Of a DNA stretch of 64,000 nt, positions 54,166 through 63,413 are shown one piece after another. Source of the stretch: Bryobacterales bacterium KBS 96 (lineage in GTDB: Bacteria > Acidobacteriota > Terriglobia > Bryobacterales > Bryobacteraceae). Position 1 is the stretch's first letter; each line of letters opens with the position of its first letter. A model generated the notes under the pieces. That model did not search any database. It had not been told where the DNA came from and was given only the letters and a program-made list of their open reading frames with translations. The position numbers and the translations under genes were made by a program. The stretch spans positions 1,218,629 to 1,282,628 of the forward strand of contig KB906767.1 in NCBI GenBank assembly GCA_000381625.1, written 5' to 3'.

Positions 54166-55107
54166 CTATTTATTCCCTAACGTTTTGATATATGCGACTA
54201 GACCGTCAACTTCGCGCTGACGTAAAACACCCTGAAAAACCGGCATGATGTTGTCGTAGCCTTTTACTATTTTGGCGCCGGAAACGAGAATCGATTCACG
54301 AATATAGTTTTCGTCAGCAATTACGGTCCGGCCGTCGCTCAACTGGACGGGATGACCGAAGACGCCCTTCCAGGACGGGCCCTGGCTGGGCGAGCCATCG
54401 ATGGTGTGGCAGCTCGAGCAACCCTTCGACTCATAGAGCATCGAGCCAAGTTTGTCGAGTGGAATGCTGGCGTCCACGCCACCGGTTTCGAGCCATTTCT
54501 GATAGCTCGCATCGTCGTCGACATAAAGGGTTCCCCCCATGTCGGAGTGTCCGCGCCCGCAATATTCGGCGCATTCAAAGTGGTGCTTGCCGACCACCGT
54601 CGGATTGAACCAGATTTCGGTGTAGCGGTCCGGCAGAATGTCATGCTTCACGCGCATGTCCACGACGAAGAAATCGTGGATGACATCCTCTGAAGACATC
54701 ACGAACTTGACCGGCTTATTCACCTGAACGTGCAGTTCGTTGATGGCGCGCGTACCATCTGGATACTCAAATTGCCAGACCCATTTCTTAGCCGTAACCC
54801 GGATTTCCTGCGCATCCCCAGGAGGGACCGCGGCTTCCATATATCCCTTCACGCCCCAAACAAAAATGACCATCAGGATCGCCAGCGGAATGACCGTCCA
54901 CGCAAATTCGAGCTTATTATTGTGGGTCCAATGGGGCGTAACGTCCCCCGGCTTGTGGCGGAAACGAATTACGGAATAGACTGCAACGCCGGCAATGAGC
55001 AGGAAGAAAAAGACGCTCAACCAGACCAAAAACATGTAAAAAGTATCTACCTGGGCCGCGTAGGGCGAACCCTGCGCCGGTAGAATCAGGGAACGTAACC
55101 ACTCCAT
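54166..55107 (-). CDS. ctaC: Cytochrome c oxidase subunit II with fused cytochrome c domain (caa3 type)
   Basis: A 313-residue protein. Two N-terminal membrane helices ([20 protein letters not shown] and [19 protein letters not shown]) anchor a periplasmic cupredoxin domain whose CuA ligands are read in [14 protein letters not shown] plus the His of EDVIHDFFV. After about residue 225 comes a cytochrome c domain with CSSCHTIDG and a Met in DNIMPVFQG. The fusion makes this a caa3 oxidase that takes electrons through its own heme. The SCO gene just upstream should insert copper in the CuA site. Confidence 0.96.
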   Translation of the reverse strand: MEWLRSLILPAQGSPYAAQVDTFYMFLVWLSVFFFLLIAGVAVYSVIRFRHKPGDVTPHWTHNNKLEFAWTVIPLAILMVIFVWGVKGYMEAAVPPGDAQEIRVTAKKWVWQFEYPDGTRAINELHVQVNKPVKFVMSSEDVIHDFFVVDMRVKHDILPDRYTEIWFNPTVVGKHHFECAEYCGRGHSDMGGTLYVDDDASYQKWLETGGVDASIPLDKLGSMLYESKGCSSCHTIDGSPSQGPSWKGVFGHPVQLSDGRTVIADENYIRESILVSGAKIVKGYDNIMPVFQGVLRQREVDGLVAYIKTLGNK

Positions 55108-55114
55108 AAGAATC

Positions 55115-55981
55115 TCAGCGCCCTTTCGTCAGCGCAACTTCTTCCCTCTCAGCATGATGTTTCAATTTGTCGGTACGGAACAGGCGCCACACAAAAAACA
55201 ACAGGAACAGGACGATCAGCACAGCGCCCGTCCTCATAAAGTTCACTGCGAAGGCAGCATACGAGTTCGCTTTTGGATCGTAGTGATAACAAAATAGTAG
55301 CAGGCGATCGACGCTGAACGAAAACTTCTCCTGACTCGCTTCTGTGAACGCCAGCCGCATGTCCAGCGGCTTGAATTTGATGCCATACAGATACCGGCAG
55401 ATCTTGCCCGTGGGCGACAAGAACGTAATCGCGGCAGTGTGCGCGAAGTTCTGAATCCGCGGATCCCAACGGTAATGGAAGCCGATCTGATCCGCCAGCT
55501 TCTTCGAATTGTCGGCGTAGTCGCTGAGGAAGTGCCAGTGGGCGGCAAAGGCGGCCTGGTTCTTGGTGAATCCGGCAAGATATGTCTGCTTTTTTGCGGC
55601 AGCGAGATTGAAGGTCTCTCCGGGATTAATACTGATGGTGACCACTTCATACTTATCTCCGGGCGTCCATGGAATCTTGCTCAACGCATCCACCTGTCCG
55701 TTCAGGATCAGGTTGCATAGCATCGTGCAGTCGTAATACACGAGATTCAACAGCACCGGCCGGCCCTGCTTAAAGAAATCCTTTAAAGGTTGTTGATACC
55801 CCTTTTCGTTCGTGAACTCCAGGTTCAGATCAATCGATTTGCCGATTTGCTCATCGAGACCTACGCCTTTCAACGGAACCGGCACGACCCTATTTGTTTG
55901 CGACCAGAGCGGAAGCGCCGCCGCCACGATCGCCAGAAGCCCGGCGAACTTTACGCTGCCGAACCTACGTCTTCTTTCCAT
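55115..55981 (-). CDS. SCO1/SenC-family copper chaperone for cytochrome oxidase
   Basis: A 288-residue thioredoxin-fold protein with an N-terminal export signal (FAGLLAIVAAALPLWSQ). The copper-binding CxxxC is in LVYYDCTMLCNLILN, and the third ligand His is in FAHTAAITFLSPTGKICRYL. A C-terminal membrane helix (AVLIVLFLLFFVWRLFRT) is present, as in many acidobacterial relatives. I start at the ATG at 55981, since the open frame upstream to 56143 is Arg/Pro-rich shadow of the previous gene. It overlaps that gene by 17 bases. Its position between alternative complex III and ctaC points to CuA assembly. Confidence 0.93.
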   Translation of the reverse strand: MERRRRFGSVKFAGLLAIVAAALPLWSQTNRVVPVPLKGVGLDEQIGKSIDLNLEFTNEKGYQQPLKDFFKQGRPVLLNLVYYDCTMLCNLILNGQVDALSKIPWTPGDKYEVVTISINPGETFNLAAAKKQTYLAGFTKNQAAFAAHWHFLSDYADNSKKLADQIGFHYRWDPRIQNFAHTAAITFLSPTGKICRYLYGIKFKPLDMRLAFTEASQEKFSFSVDRLLLFCYHYDPKANSYAAFAVNFMRTGAVLIVLFLLFFVWRLFRTDKLKHHAEREEVALTKGR

Positions 55982-56546
55982 TATTTGAATTGCTTGAACT
56001 GCCTGCACTGCTATCACCCAACTTCTTTTGGGCCGCCGCCTTCGGGGGCGCCGAGGTTCCATTCGCCTGCGGCGCCGCGCCGGCGGGAGCGGCTGTATTT
56101 GCACCGGCGGCAGGCGCGCCTGCTGGGGCGGCGCCCGCTGCATTGGGAACTTTTACCGGAGTCGGCTGGTGGAAGTATTCGATTTTCCCCTCCGCCGCTT
56201 CCTTCTCAATCAACTCCATCGCGCGGGCAATGGGGATTTGCACAGTCCCTTTGCTCCGGTCGATGTACTTATACGTATTCAGTTCCTGATCTTCCTGGAT
56301 GTGCAGATCCTTTAAGTCCTGCGATACGGGAACCAGCACCTTCTCGTACATCTGCTGCTCGTGAAGGTGATCGAAATAAGCCTGTACTCCCAGCACCGTG
56401 GCTGTCAGCCCCAGCACCGAGGCGATTCCGATCGACGCAATTAATAGGGCGCGCGGTTCCGAGCGATCGAAATCGACGCCGCTCTTTCCAGCGTCGCCAT
56501 GCTCAACAGCCATCTTATCGTCTTTCTTCATTTCCATGGCTTTCAC
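55965..56546 (-). CDS. Membrane protein of unknown function in the act-cta operon
   Basis: A 193-residue protein with one membrane helix (LLIASIGIASVLGLTATVLG, about residues 35-55). The following domain contains DLHIQEDQELNTYKYIDRSK and VQIPIARAMELIEKEAAEGK, the latter a motif that I associate with small membrane proteins near oxidase genes. The last 65 residues are low-complexity Ala/Pro/Gly then Ser/Asn. No known function. Its place between actF and sco suggests a structural or assembly role in the complex III / oxidase supercomplex. Confidence 0.75.
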   Translation of the reverse strand: MKAMEMKKDDKMAVEHGDAGKSGVDFDRSEPRALLIASIGIASVLGLTATVLGVQAYFDHLHEQQMYEKVLVPVSQDLKDLHIQEDQELNTYKYIDRSKGTVQIPIARAMELIEKEAAEGKIEYFHQPTPVKVPNAAGAAPAGAPAAGANTAAPAGAAPQANGTSAPPKAAAQKKLGDSSAGSSSNSNNGKKT

Positions 56547-57758
56547 CTATTGATTCCGGAACGCGAGGCTCTGAACCAGGCGGATGTCGCCAACCGGCAC
56601 CAGAGCATGGCTCTTCATTCGGCCCCAGAACACATACGCATAGGAACTGGCGACCGCCGCCAGAGTCGTGAAGTCCAGCCAGTGGACCTGAACTCCCGTC
56701 TTGTGAAGCATCGGCAGCACCATCCAGTACACGTCGATGTAGCAGACGATCAACAGGTACACCGCGGCGAAGCCGAGCGTCGCGTGCCGCCGTTTTACCC
56801 CGCGGCCAATCATGAATAGAAACGGGAACAGGAAGTGCGCAAAGATAAGCGACACGCTCACGGCATACCAGGTTCCCTGATATCGATGAAAGAAGTATTG
56901 TGTTTCTTCCGGGATGTTGGCATACCAGATCAGCATGTACTGCGCGAAACCGGCATATGCCCAGAACACGATGACGGTGAACATCCATTTACCCAGATCG
57001 TGGTAATGCTCCATGGTGATGGTGTTCTCGAGGATGCCGTTGTGGCGCAGCCATAACGCAACCAGCGTAATCACCGAGATGCAGGCAAGCGCCCCGTTAG
57101 CCAGGCAATAGACGCCGAAAATCGTCGAAAACGCCCTAGCGTCGAGCGACATAATCCATTCCCAGGCAACCATGGTGGCGACCAAAAACACGAACACCAG
57201 CCCTGGCGCTCCCCACCGCTCCGCCTTCTTCGATTCCGCAAGACCGTCGATAATGGATCGCGTGGCGTCGATGCGCGTCGCGTGCCGGTACACTTTCAGC
57301 GCGAAAAAGCTCAAAATCCCGATGTAAATAAACGCGCGGATGGTAAAGATGGTCGTATTGAAAAAGGCCCCGCGTTCGAGCAGCACCGGATCGTTCTGGA
57401 CCACGGCGTTGTTGGCCCATGTGTAGAGGTCGTGCAGCCCGAAGGCGACCGGGATAAACAGCACGGCGGCCAGCGGAATGCAGACCGCGATATTTTCCAT
57501 GATGCGGCGGATAGTCGCGCTGGCTGCCGCGCCGCTGACAAATTGCACGAATGTCCAGAACATCCCGCCCACCGCGATAATCGTGCAGAACCAGAAGGCG
57601 GTGATATAGGAAAAGAAAAACTGCCGGGAATCGACGAAAGCGCCGATTATCGTCAACAACCATGCGACGATGCCGACGATCAAGATGCGATTGCGCGTCT
57701 TCTTCCAAAGCCCTTCGGGCAGGTAGTAGTCGTCTCTTTTTGCGATGCCGTGTTCCAT
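56547..57758 (-). CDS. actF: Alternative complex III subunit ActF (quinol:cytochrome c oxidoreductase)
   Basis: A 403-residue membrane protein of about ten helices, similar in fold to ActC but shorter and without its own quinol site in known structures. ILIVGIVAWLLTIIGAFVDS and WFCTIIAVGGMFWTFVQFV are early helices; FLVATMVAWEWIMSLDARAF is a conserved mid-region phrase. It packs at the end of the ActC/ActF pair and may take part in proton movement. The next gene starts directly at its stop. Confidence 0.93.
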   Translation of the reverse strand: MEHGIAKRDDYYLPEGLWKKTRNRILIVGIVAWLLTIIGAFVDSRQFFFSYITAFWFCTIIAVGGMFWTFVQFVSGAAASATIRRIMENIAVCIPLAAVLFIPVAFGLHDLYTWANNAVVQNDPVLLERGAFFNTTIFTIRAFIYIGILSFFALKVYRHATRIDATRSIIDGLAESKKAERWGAPGLVFVFLVATMVAWEWIMSLDARAFSTIFGVYCLANGALACISVITLVALWLRHNGILENTITMEHYHDLGKWMFTVIVFWAYAGFAQYMLIWYANIPEETQYFFHRYQGTWYAVSVSLIFAHFLFPFLFMIGRGVKRRHATLGFAAVYLLIVCYIDVYWMVLPMLHKTGVQVHWLDFTTLAAVASSYAYVFWGRMKSHALVPVGDIRLVQSLAFRNQ

Positions 57759-57770
57759 GAGTGTAACCGT

Positions 57771-58403
57771 CTACCTCAACTCCCCGCGCAATTGGCTGGG
57801 CACGTCCGCCACCGTGCCGCTGGTGGTGCGCTGTAGGGCGCGCACATAGGCAATGATGGCCCACCGATCGTGCTCGGTAATCTGAAAGCGATAGGACGGC
57901 ATGGTGCGGCGGCCGTGCGTGATGACGTCGAAGAAGTCGCCGTCCGAGAAACCTTTCACGCGAGCGTCGACCAAGTCGGAGGGAATCCAGCTCGACCGAG
58001 CCGCGACAATGCCCTTCCCGGTGCCCGCGCGCCCGTGGCACGGCGAACAGTAAGTGTTGAATCGCTGTTGGCCGAGTTCCATCAACTCGGGCGTAATCTT
58101 TAACGGATTCTCGCCCACATACATCCCGTTCACTTGGCCGGTATAAAACGGATCGTCCTGTGGATGCAGATGGCCCCGTGCAATTGTCCCGGGGACCGGC
58201 CGCCGGTCGGCGCGGCCGTCGGTGAAGCCGGCGAACTGGCTTTCTCCCTGCGTATCGTATTTGAGCTGCTGCCGCATGTCGTTGAAAATTTCAACCGCCG
58301 GCTTGCGGGACATCGATCCGGCGCAGGAGGTGAACAAGGTGGCTGCCGTCGCGAGCCCCAGGCCGGCCGCGATACGGACAAGTAATGTCTTCGTCAGTTG
58401 CAT
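57771..58403 (-). CDS. actE: Alternative complex III subunit ActE (monoheme cytochrome c)
   Basis: A 210-residue lipoprotein-type cytochrome: signal and lipobox GLATAATLFTSC, then FNDMRQQLKYDTQGES, and one heme site CSPCHGRAGTGKG, with axial Met probably in RTMPSYRFQI. It forwards electrons from ActA toward the oxidase. I use the ATG at 58403 because it starts just after the actD stop and directly precedes the signal; the frame is open to 58463. Confidence 0.93.
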   Translation of the reverse strand: MQLTKTLLVRIAAGLGLATAATLFTSCAGSMSRKPAVEIFNDMRQQLKYDTQGESQFAGFTDGRADRRPVPGTIARGHLHPQDDPFYTGQVNGMYVGENPLKITPELMELGQQRFNTYCSPCHGRAGTGKGIVAARSSWIPSDLVDARVKGFSDGDFFDVITHGRRTMPSYRFQITEHDRWAIIAYVRALQRTTSGTVADVPSQLRGELR

Positions 58404-58405
58404 GT

Positions 58406-58966
58406 CTACTTCGCGACAACCTCCGCGTATCTCGCGCCCGCCTCTTCGAGGACTCTGACGCATTCATCGGCATCGAACTGAGGATCTTCGGATTCGATGG
58501 CCAGCACGAAACTGTCGTCCGTGATCCGCTCCGAGTTCGTATAGTTGAAAATCGGGTGATAGAACCTTGGCAAACGGTTGATGCCAAGCATTCCGTACAA
58601 GGACCCGAAAGCCGAGAACAGAATCATCAGCTCGAACATAATCGGGATGGAGAACGTGAACGCGAACAACGGCTTGCCGCCGACCACGATCGGATAGTCG
58701 ATCGCGCCGGACCACCAGATGAAAGTCGCGGCCGCCGTCGCGCCGAGCGTGCCACAGCACAGGACAAACCATCCGAGTTTTGAAGGCTTCGAGCCAAGCG
58801 CCTCATCGAGGCCGTGAAGCGCGAAGGGCGTATAGGCTTCGAGTTTCGAATAGCCCTTGTGCCGGACCCGCTCAATCGCGTCAAAAAGCCTGTCCTCGTC
58901 TTCAAACTCGCCAACCGCGCCGTACAGTCCGTTATCTACGGTGTCTCTTTCGTTAAGCAAGGCCAT
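58406..58966 (-). CDS. actD: Alternative complex III subunit ActD (DUF3341)
   Basis: A 186-residue protein with the DUF3341 fold: an N-terminal soluble part ([39 protein letters not shown]) and two membrane helices ([20 protein letters not shown] and [20 protein letters not shown]), followed by a short C-terminal soluble domain. It has no cofactor and serves as a structural subunit next to ActC. It overlaps the end of actC by 14 bases. Confidence 0.93.
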   Translation of the reverse strand: MALLNERDTVDNGLYGAVGEFEDEDRLFDAIERVRHKGYSKLEAYTPFALHGLDEALGSKPSKLGWFVLCCGTLGATAAATFIWWSGAIDYPIVVGGKPLFAFTFSIPIMFELMILFSAFGSLYGMLGINRLPRFYHPIFNYTNSERITDDSFVLAIESEDPQFDADECVRVLEEAGARYAEVVAK

Positions 58967-60398
58967 GGGTCTCCTTCGTTTCGGCCCCTTCGTAGGTTTC
59001 GAGATAGTGGGCGTAGACGTGTTCTACGTGGTTCTGCGCCGAGAGAGTGCTTTTCACTTCGCCTATGGCGATCATCGGCAGAAATTTCACAAACAGTAAA
59101 TAGAGCGTGAGGAACAGTCCGAAAGTGCCCAGGTAGGTGCAGACGTCAACCCAGGTGGGCCGGAAATATCCCCAGGACGATGGCAGAAAGTCACGGTGCA
59201 GCGAGAGCACAATGATCACAAATCGCTCAAACCACATACCGATATTCGTGGTGATGGAGATGATAAACATCACGGCGATGTTCCGCCGCATCTTCTTCAC
59301 CCAGAAGAACTGCGGGATCACGACGTTGCAGATGCACATCGTCCACCATGCCCACCAGTACGGGCCGGTAATACGGTTGAAGAAATGGAATCGCTCGTAG
59401 ATGTCGCCGCTGTACCAGGCAATGAAAAATTCGGTTCCGTAAGAGTAGCCGACGATCATGCTGGTCGCGAGAATCACTTTGTTCATCACCTCCAGGTGCC
59501 GCATTGTGATGATGTTTTCGAGATGCAGCGCCCATCGGGAAAGCAGCAGCAGCGTCATCACCATGGCGAATCCGGAGAAGATGGCGCCGCCGACGAAGTA
59601 GGGCGGGAAAACCGTGGTGTGCCAACCGGGGATTACGGAAACGGCGAAGTCGAAGCTGACGATGGTGTGCACTGAAAGCACGAGGGGGGTCGAGATGCCG
59701 GCCAGGATCATGTAGGCCTTTTCGTAGTGCTTCCAGTGAGTGGAAGACCCGCGCCAGCCCAGCGAAAAGATACCGTACATCACCTTTCGAAGCCCGTTAG
59801 GAGAGCGGTCGCGCAGCGTCGCCAGATCGGGAATCAGGCCGGTATACCAGAACAGAATGGAAACCGTGCCGTAAGTGCTGACCGCGAACACGTCCCATTC
59901 AAGCGGGCTGCGGTAGTTCTGCCACATGTGCAGATACGTGTTCGGAATGGGGAACAGCCAGTAAACCGCGCGCCAGGGGCGTCCGGTATGAAACAGCGGG
60001 AAGATGGCCGCGCAGGCGACTGCGAAAATCGTCATCGCCTCGGCGGCTCGGTTGATCGCCGTCCGCCATTTCTGGCGGAGCAGGAACAAAATCGCCGAGA
60101 TCAGCGTGCCGGCGTGGCCGATACCGATCCACCACACGAAATTCGTGATATCCCAGGCCCAGCCGGCCGGGCTATTGTTGCCCCAGACACCGATGCCGGT
60201 GGAAACCAGGTACGTCAGCATCGCGAGGAGAAGCAGCAGAAGCGAGCTCGTGATCGTGATGAGTATCCACCACTGTTTCGGCGTCTTCTTCCACTCCGTT
60301 ACGCTGCTGATTTGATCGGTAATGTCGTGGTAAGACATGTCCCGCGAGAGCATCGGCGGGTTACATTCTTCGCGAATTACACTTGCCAGATCGGCCAT
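58953..60398 (-). CDS. actC: Alternative complex III subunit ActC (NrfD-like quinol-binding membrane subunit)
   Basis: A 481-residue membrane protein of the NrfD/PsrC family with about ten helices. [20 protein letters not shown] is the conserved helix with Gly-His near the quinol site; [20 protein letters not shown] and [20 protein letters not shown] are further hallmarks. In structures of alternative complex III this subunit oxidises menaquinol or ubiquinol below the iron-sulfur protein ActB. The ATG starts directly after the actB stop with no gap. Confidence 0.95.
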   Translation of the reverse strand: MADLASVIREECNPPMLSRDMSYHDITDQISSVTEWKKTPKQWWILITITSSLLLLLLAMLTYLVSTGIGVWGNNSPAGWAWDITNFVWWIGIGHAGTLISAILFLLRQKWRTAINRAAEAMTIFAVACAAIFPLFHTGRPWRAVYWLFPIPNTYLHMWQNYRSPLEWDVFAVSTYGTVSILFWYTGLIPDLATLRDRSPNGLRKVMYGIFSLGWRGSSTHWKHYEKAYMILAGISTPLVLSVHTIVSFDFAVSVIPGWHTTVFPPYFVGGAIFSGFAMVMTLLLLSRWALHLENIITMRHLEVMNKVILATSMIVGYSYGTEFFIAWYSGDIYERFHFFNRITGPYWWAWWTMCICNVVIPQFFWVKKMRRNIAVMFIISITTNIGMWFERFVIIVLSLHRDFLPSSWGYFRPTWVDVCTYLGTFGLFLTLYLLFVKFLPMIAIGEVKSTLSAQNHVEHVYAHYLETYEGAETKETHGLA

Positions 60399-63300
60399 TT
60401 ATGCAAGCTCCGGATTGGTATTGCGAATCTTAGCGAGGTACGTCGTGCGGGGGCGCGTATCCAGCTCGCCGAGCAGTTGATAATCGCGCTCCAATTTCTT
60501 TAATTTTGAAACACGGCTGCCGGTGTCCAATATGTTTCCGAACACAATGGCGTCGGCCGGGCAAGTTTGCTGGCACGCCGTCACAATGTCGCCATCCTTG
60601 ATGGGAACAGGCGGCTTATTTTGCCGGTGCCCCTCAAGCTTGACTCTTATCCGCGTCTCCTGAATGCGCTGGATGCAGTAGGTGCATTTTTCCATCACGC
60701 CGCGCATCCGAACGGTCACATCGGGATTGAACGCCATCTTCTCGACTTCCGTGATATGGCGGTGCCAGTTTAGGAAGTTGAACCGGCGAACTTTGTACGG
60801 GCAGTTATTCAGGCAGTACCGGGTGCCGACGCAGCGGTTGTACACTTGCTCGTTCAAGCCTTCGGGGCTGTGAACGGTGGCATCCACCGGGCAGACGTTT
60901 TCGCAGGGCGCGTTCTCGCACTGCATACAGGGGATTGGCTGGGTCACCGCTTCGGCGTCTTCGACCGATCCGGTGTAGTAGCGGTCCACGCGAATCCAGT
61001 GCATATGCCGGCCGCGGTGCACCTGCTCCTTGCCGACGATCGGAATATTGTTTTCCGCCTGGCAGGCAATCGTGCAAGCGTGGCAGCCGATGCAGGAGGT
61101 CAGATCGATCGACATGCCCCATTGATAACCCTTGTCCCACACCATCTGTTGGTAAAGACCGACGGTGGGCGGCTTCTCCGCGAATTCTTCGACGAAATTG
61201 GGCTTTTCGTGGAATTCGGTTAACGACGCTTCGATAATCGGATGACGGCCATCCATCGAATCCTGCGTCTGCGTGGACACCATCATCTCGCGCTTTTCCG
61301 TCTTCTCGAGCGTGAGGTCGGTCGCGATATTGTAGGCGGCCGTCGTCCGGAGCGGATAGCCGTTAAAACCCACGCCATCTCCGACTCGCCCGCACTGCTC
61401 GCGGCCGTAGCCCAGCAGCACCGTTAGCGAGTCGTCCGCGTGTCCCGGCTGCATCAGCACCGGCATTTCCACAATGAAATTGCCGCGCTTCAAATTGACA
61501 ATCTGTCCATCGATGAGGCCCAGCTTCAGCATCGTCTGGTGGCTTACCAGAGCGGCGTTGTCCCAAACCAGCTTGGTCACCGGGTGAGGCAATTCCTGTA
61601 GCCAGCCATTGTTGGCATAGCTGCCGTCGTACACCCAGTCGTCCGGATAAAACACGACTTCGAGACCGGAGGCGCCCTGTTTGGGCAACGAGGCCGCTGC
61701 CGCTTTGGCTTTGGCGACATCGGCTGAAACCTTCACTTCGGGCTCTTTTATGCCGGGGATGATACCGTCGTTCAGGGCTTTTTCCCAGGCGTCTTCCGCC
61801 TTCTGGCCCTTGGCTGGAAACTGCGGCAGCCAGTAGTTTTTGACGATGTCGTAGCCGGACTGATCCTTCGCCCCGGTCAGCATCGCGACAGTTTCCGCCT
61901 GTGATTTGCCGCCGTAAAGGGGCGCGATCAGCGGCTGCTGGATGGAAGGTGTCCCGTCGGGAGCGACCGCGTCGCCCCAGCATTCAAGATAGTGCGCTTC
62001 CGGTAAAGCCCACGTGACGAGCTGCCAGGTTTCGTTCGGATCGGCCCCCACAAAAATCGAGGTATCGACTTTTTTGATGGCGTCCCCAATATGCAGGTCG
62101 TACGGCGCCGTGAACGCTGGATTCCCGCCCAGGACCACCAATTGCTTTACCTGCCCGTTGTTAATCTCGCCGACCAGGGATTTAAGCGCCGAAACGCCGG
62201 CGTCCGCCGTTTCGTAGACCGGCTTTGTAAAGGTGATGGTCTGGCCGATGTTGCCAAGCTGTTGGTTCAGCGCGAAACAGAGGGCGTGAACAGCCGGCGG
62301 CTGGTTCGGGCCGGCGATAACGACCGACTTGCCCTTGTTGGCATTCAACTCTTTGGCAAGAACACCAATCCATTTGGAACGCTTATCGGCGCCGCTCGGG
62401 GCCTGTCCTTCCACTGCCGCCATCAGATCCGCAACAAATGCCGGAATCTCCGTCGATCGCAGCCGCAGCCGGTGATCGGCATTCATGCCCGTCAGCGAGT
62501 GCCGGCTCTCGACCGCATACAGCCGGTTCAATTCCGTCGCGCCTTCGTGGAGGTGGCGATTCTTGGTCCATCGTTTGATCGGGAGAACCGTTCCTGAATC
62601 CACGCCGAGGAAATCGCTGTCCAAAGCGACCGTGACGTTCGCTTGATCGAAATGATAGTGCGCCGTTAATGGCTGCCCAAAGGCCGTCACCGTCCCGGCC
62701 AGCTCGTTTTCCGCCGCAAACGGCTCGTATTCCACCCACTTTGCGTTCGGGTACGCTTTGAGCGTGCTCGCTTTGAGTGCTCGATACGACGGCGACAGAA
62801 TGCGCCCGCTCAGAAAACGAAGCCCATCGCCCCGCCCGAGGCGTAGCATCCACTCCGAGATCACAAAGGAGTTGAACTCGTCCCAGCCGCTCTCGTTGCC
62901 ACTCTTCGCTACCTTCTGCGCGCGGTCCGGATCGTACATGCTCAACAGCGACGCTTGCGCATGCACGGTCGAAGCGCCGAGGCTGTATGGGTGTTGGGGG
63001 TTGCCTTCGATCTTCGTGGGCCGGCCGTCGTGCGTTTCGACGAGAATGCCCATGGCCTCGCCGGCGTGTTGAAAAATGCTGCTGTAGAAATAAGCCTGAC
63101 CGGGAACGAAATCTTCAATGCCGCGCGAGGCGGGCAGAACGTGCTCCATCGGCCGGCGGCAGGCCGCGAGTCCCGCCATGCCGAAGGATGCCGCCATGAT
63201 CTTCAGCACATTGCGCCGCGAAGAGCCCTCCAGCATATCCACGCCGCCGGGAAATTCTTTCGTCACCCACTCGCGGAATTCCTTCGTATCGGCAAGCTCG

Positions 63301-63404
63301 TCGAGACTCCGCCAATACTTTTTGCCCGCCTTTTGCGTCAGCGGCATGCTGATCTGTATGAGCTCGTTACTCATCGGTTTCGGTGTATCGTTATTCAAAC
63401 TCAT
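60399..63404 (-). CDS. actB: Alternative complex III subunit ActB (iron-sulfur protein, molybdopterin-oxidoreductase-like)
   Basis: A 1001-residue peripheral subunit. A Tat-like signal lies unusually far in (about residues 60-85, SSRRNVLKIMAASFGMAGLA), as in the 'Tat-variant' group. The following 650 residues resemble a molybdopterin oxidoreductase but the cofactor is absent in known ActB. The C-terminal part is ferredoxin-like and holds the cysteine groups CIGCHACTIACQAEN, CMQCENAPCENVCPVDA, CVGTRYCLNNCPY and CTYCIQ with CQQTCPADAI, enough for four clusters. It passes electrons from ActC to ActA. Confidence 0.96.
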   Translation of the reverse strand: MSLNNDTPKPMSNELIQISMPLTQKAGKKYWRSLDELADTKEFREWVTKEFPGGVDMLEGSSRRNVLKIMAASFGMAGLAACRRPMEHVLPASRGIEDFVPGQAYFYSSIFQHAGEAMGILVETHDGRPTKIEGNPQHPYSLGASTVHAQASLLSMYDPDRAQKVAKSGNESGWDEFNSFVISEWMLRLGRGDGLRFLSGRILSPSYRALKASTLKAYPNAKWVEYEPFAAENELAGTVTAFGQPLTAHYHFDQANVTVALDSDFLGVDSGTVLPIKRWTKNRHLHEGATELNRLYAVESRHSLTGMNADHRLRLRSTEIPAFVADLMAAVEGQAPSGADKRSKWIGVLAKELNANKGKSVVIAGPNQPPAVHALCFALNQQLGNIGQTITFTKPVYETADAGVSALKSLVGEINNGQVKQLVVLGGNPAFTAPYDLHIGDAIKKVDTSIFVGADPNETWQLVTWALPEAHYLECWGDAVAPDGTPSIQQPLIAPLYGGKSQAETVAMLTGAKDQSGYDIVKNYWLPQFPAKGQKAEDAWEKALNDGIIPGIKEPEVKVSADVAKAKAAAASLPKQGASGLEVVFYPDDWVYDGSYANNGWLQELPHPVTKLVWDNAALVSHQTMLKLGLIDGQIVNLKRGNFIVEMPVLMQPGHADDSLTVLLGYGREQCGRVGDGVGFNGYPLRTTAAYNIATDLTLEKTEKREMMVSTQTQDSMDGRHPIIEASLTEFHEKPNFVEEFAEKPPTVGLYQQMVWDKGYQWGMSIDLTSCIGCHACTIACQAENNIPIVGKEQVHRGRHMHWIRVDRYYTGSVEDAEAVTQPIPCMQCENAPCENVCPVDATVHSPEGLNEQVYNRCVGTRYCLNNCPYKVRRFNFLNWHRHITEVEKMAFNPDVTVRMRGVMEKCTYCIQRIQETRIRVKLEGHRQNKPPVPIKDGDIVTACQQTCPADAIVFGNILDTGSRVSKLKKLERDYQLLGELDTRPRTTYLAKIRNTNPELA

Positions 63405-63413
63405 CCGGAGCTC

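Noticed and set aside
55982-56143. N-terminal extension of the SCO protein
   Set aside because: The extra codons overlap the previous gene and encode an Arg/Pro-rich run; the signal peptide starts after the ATG at 55981.
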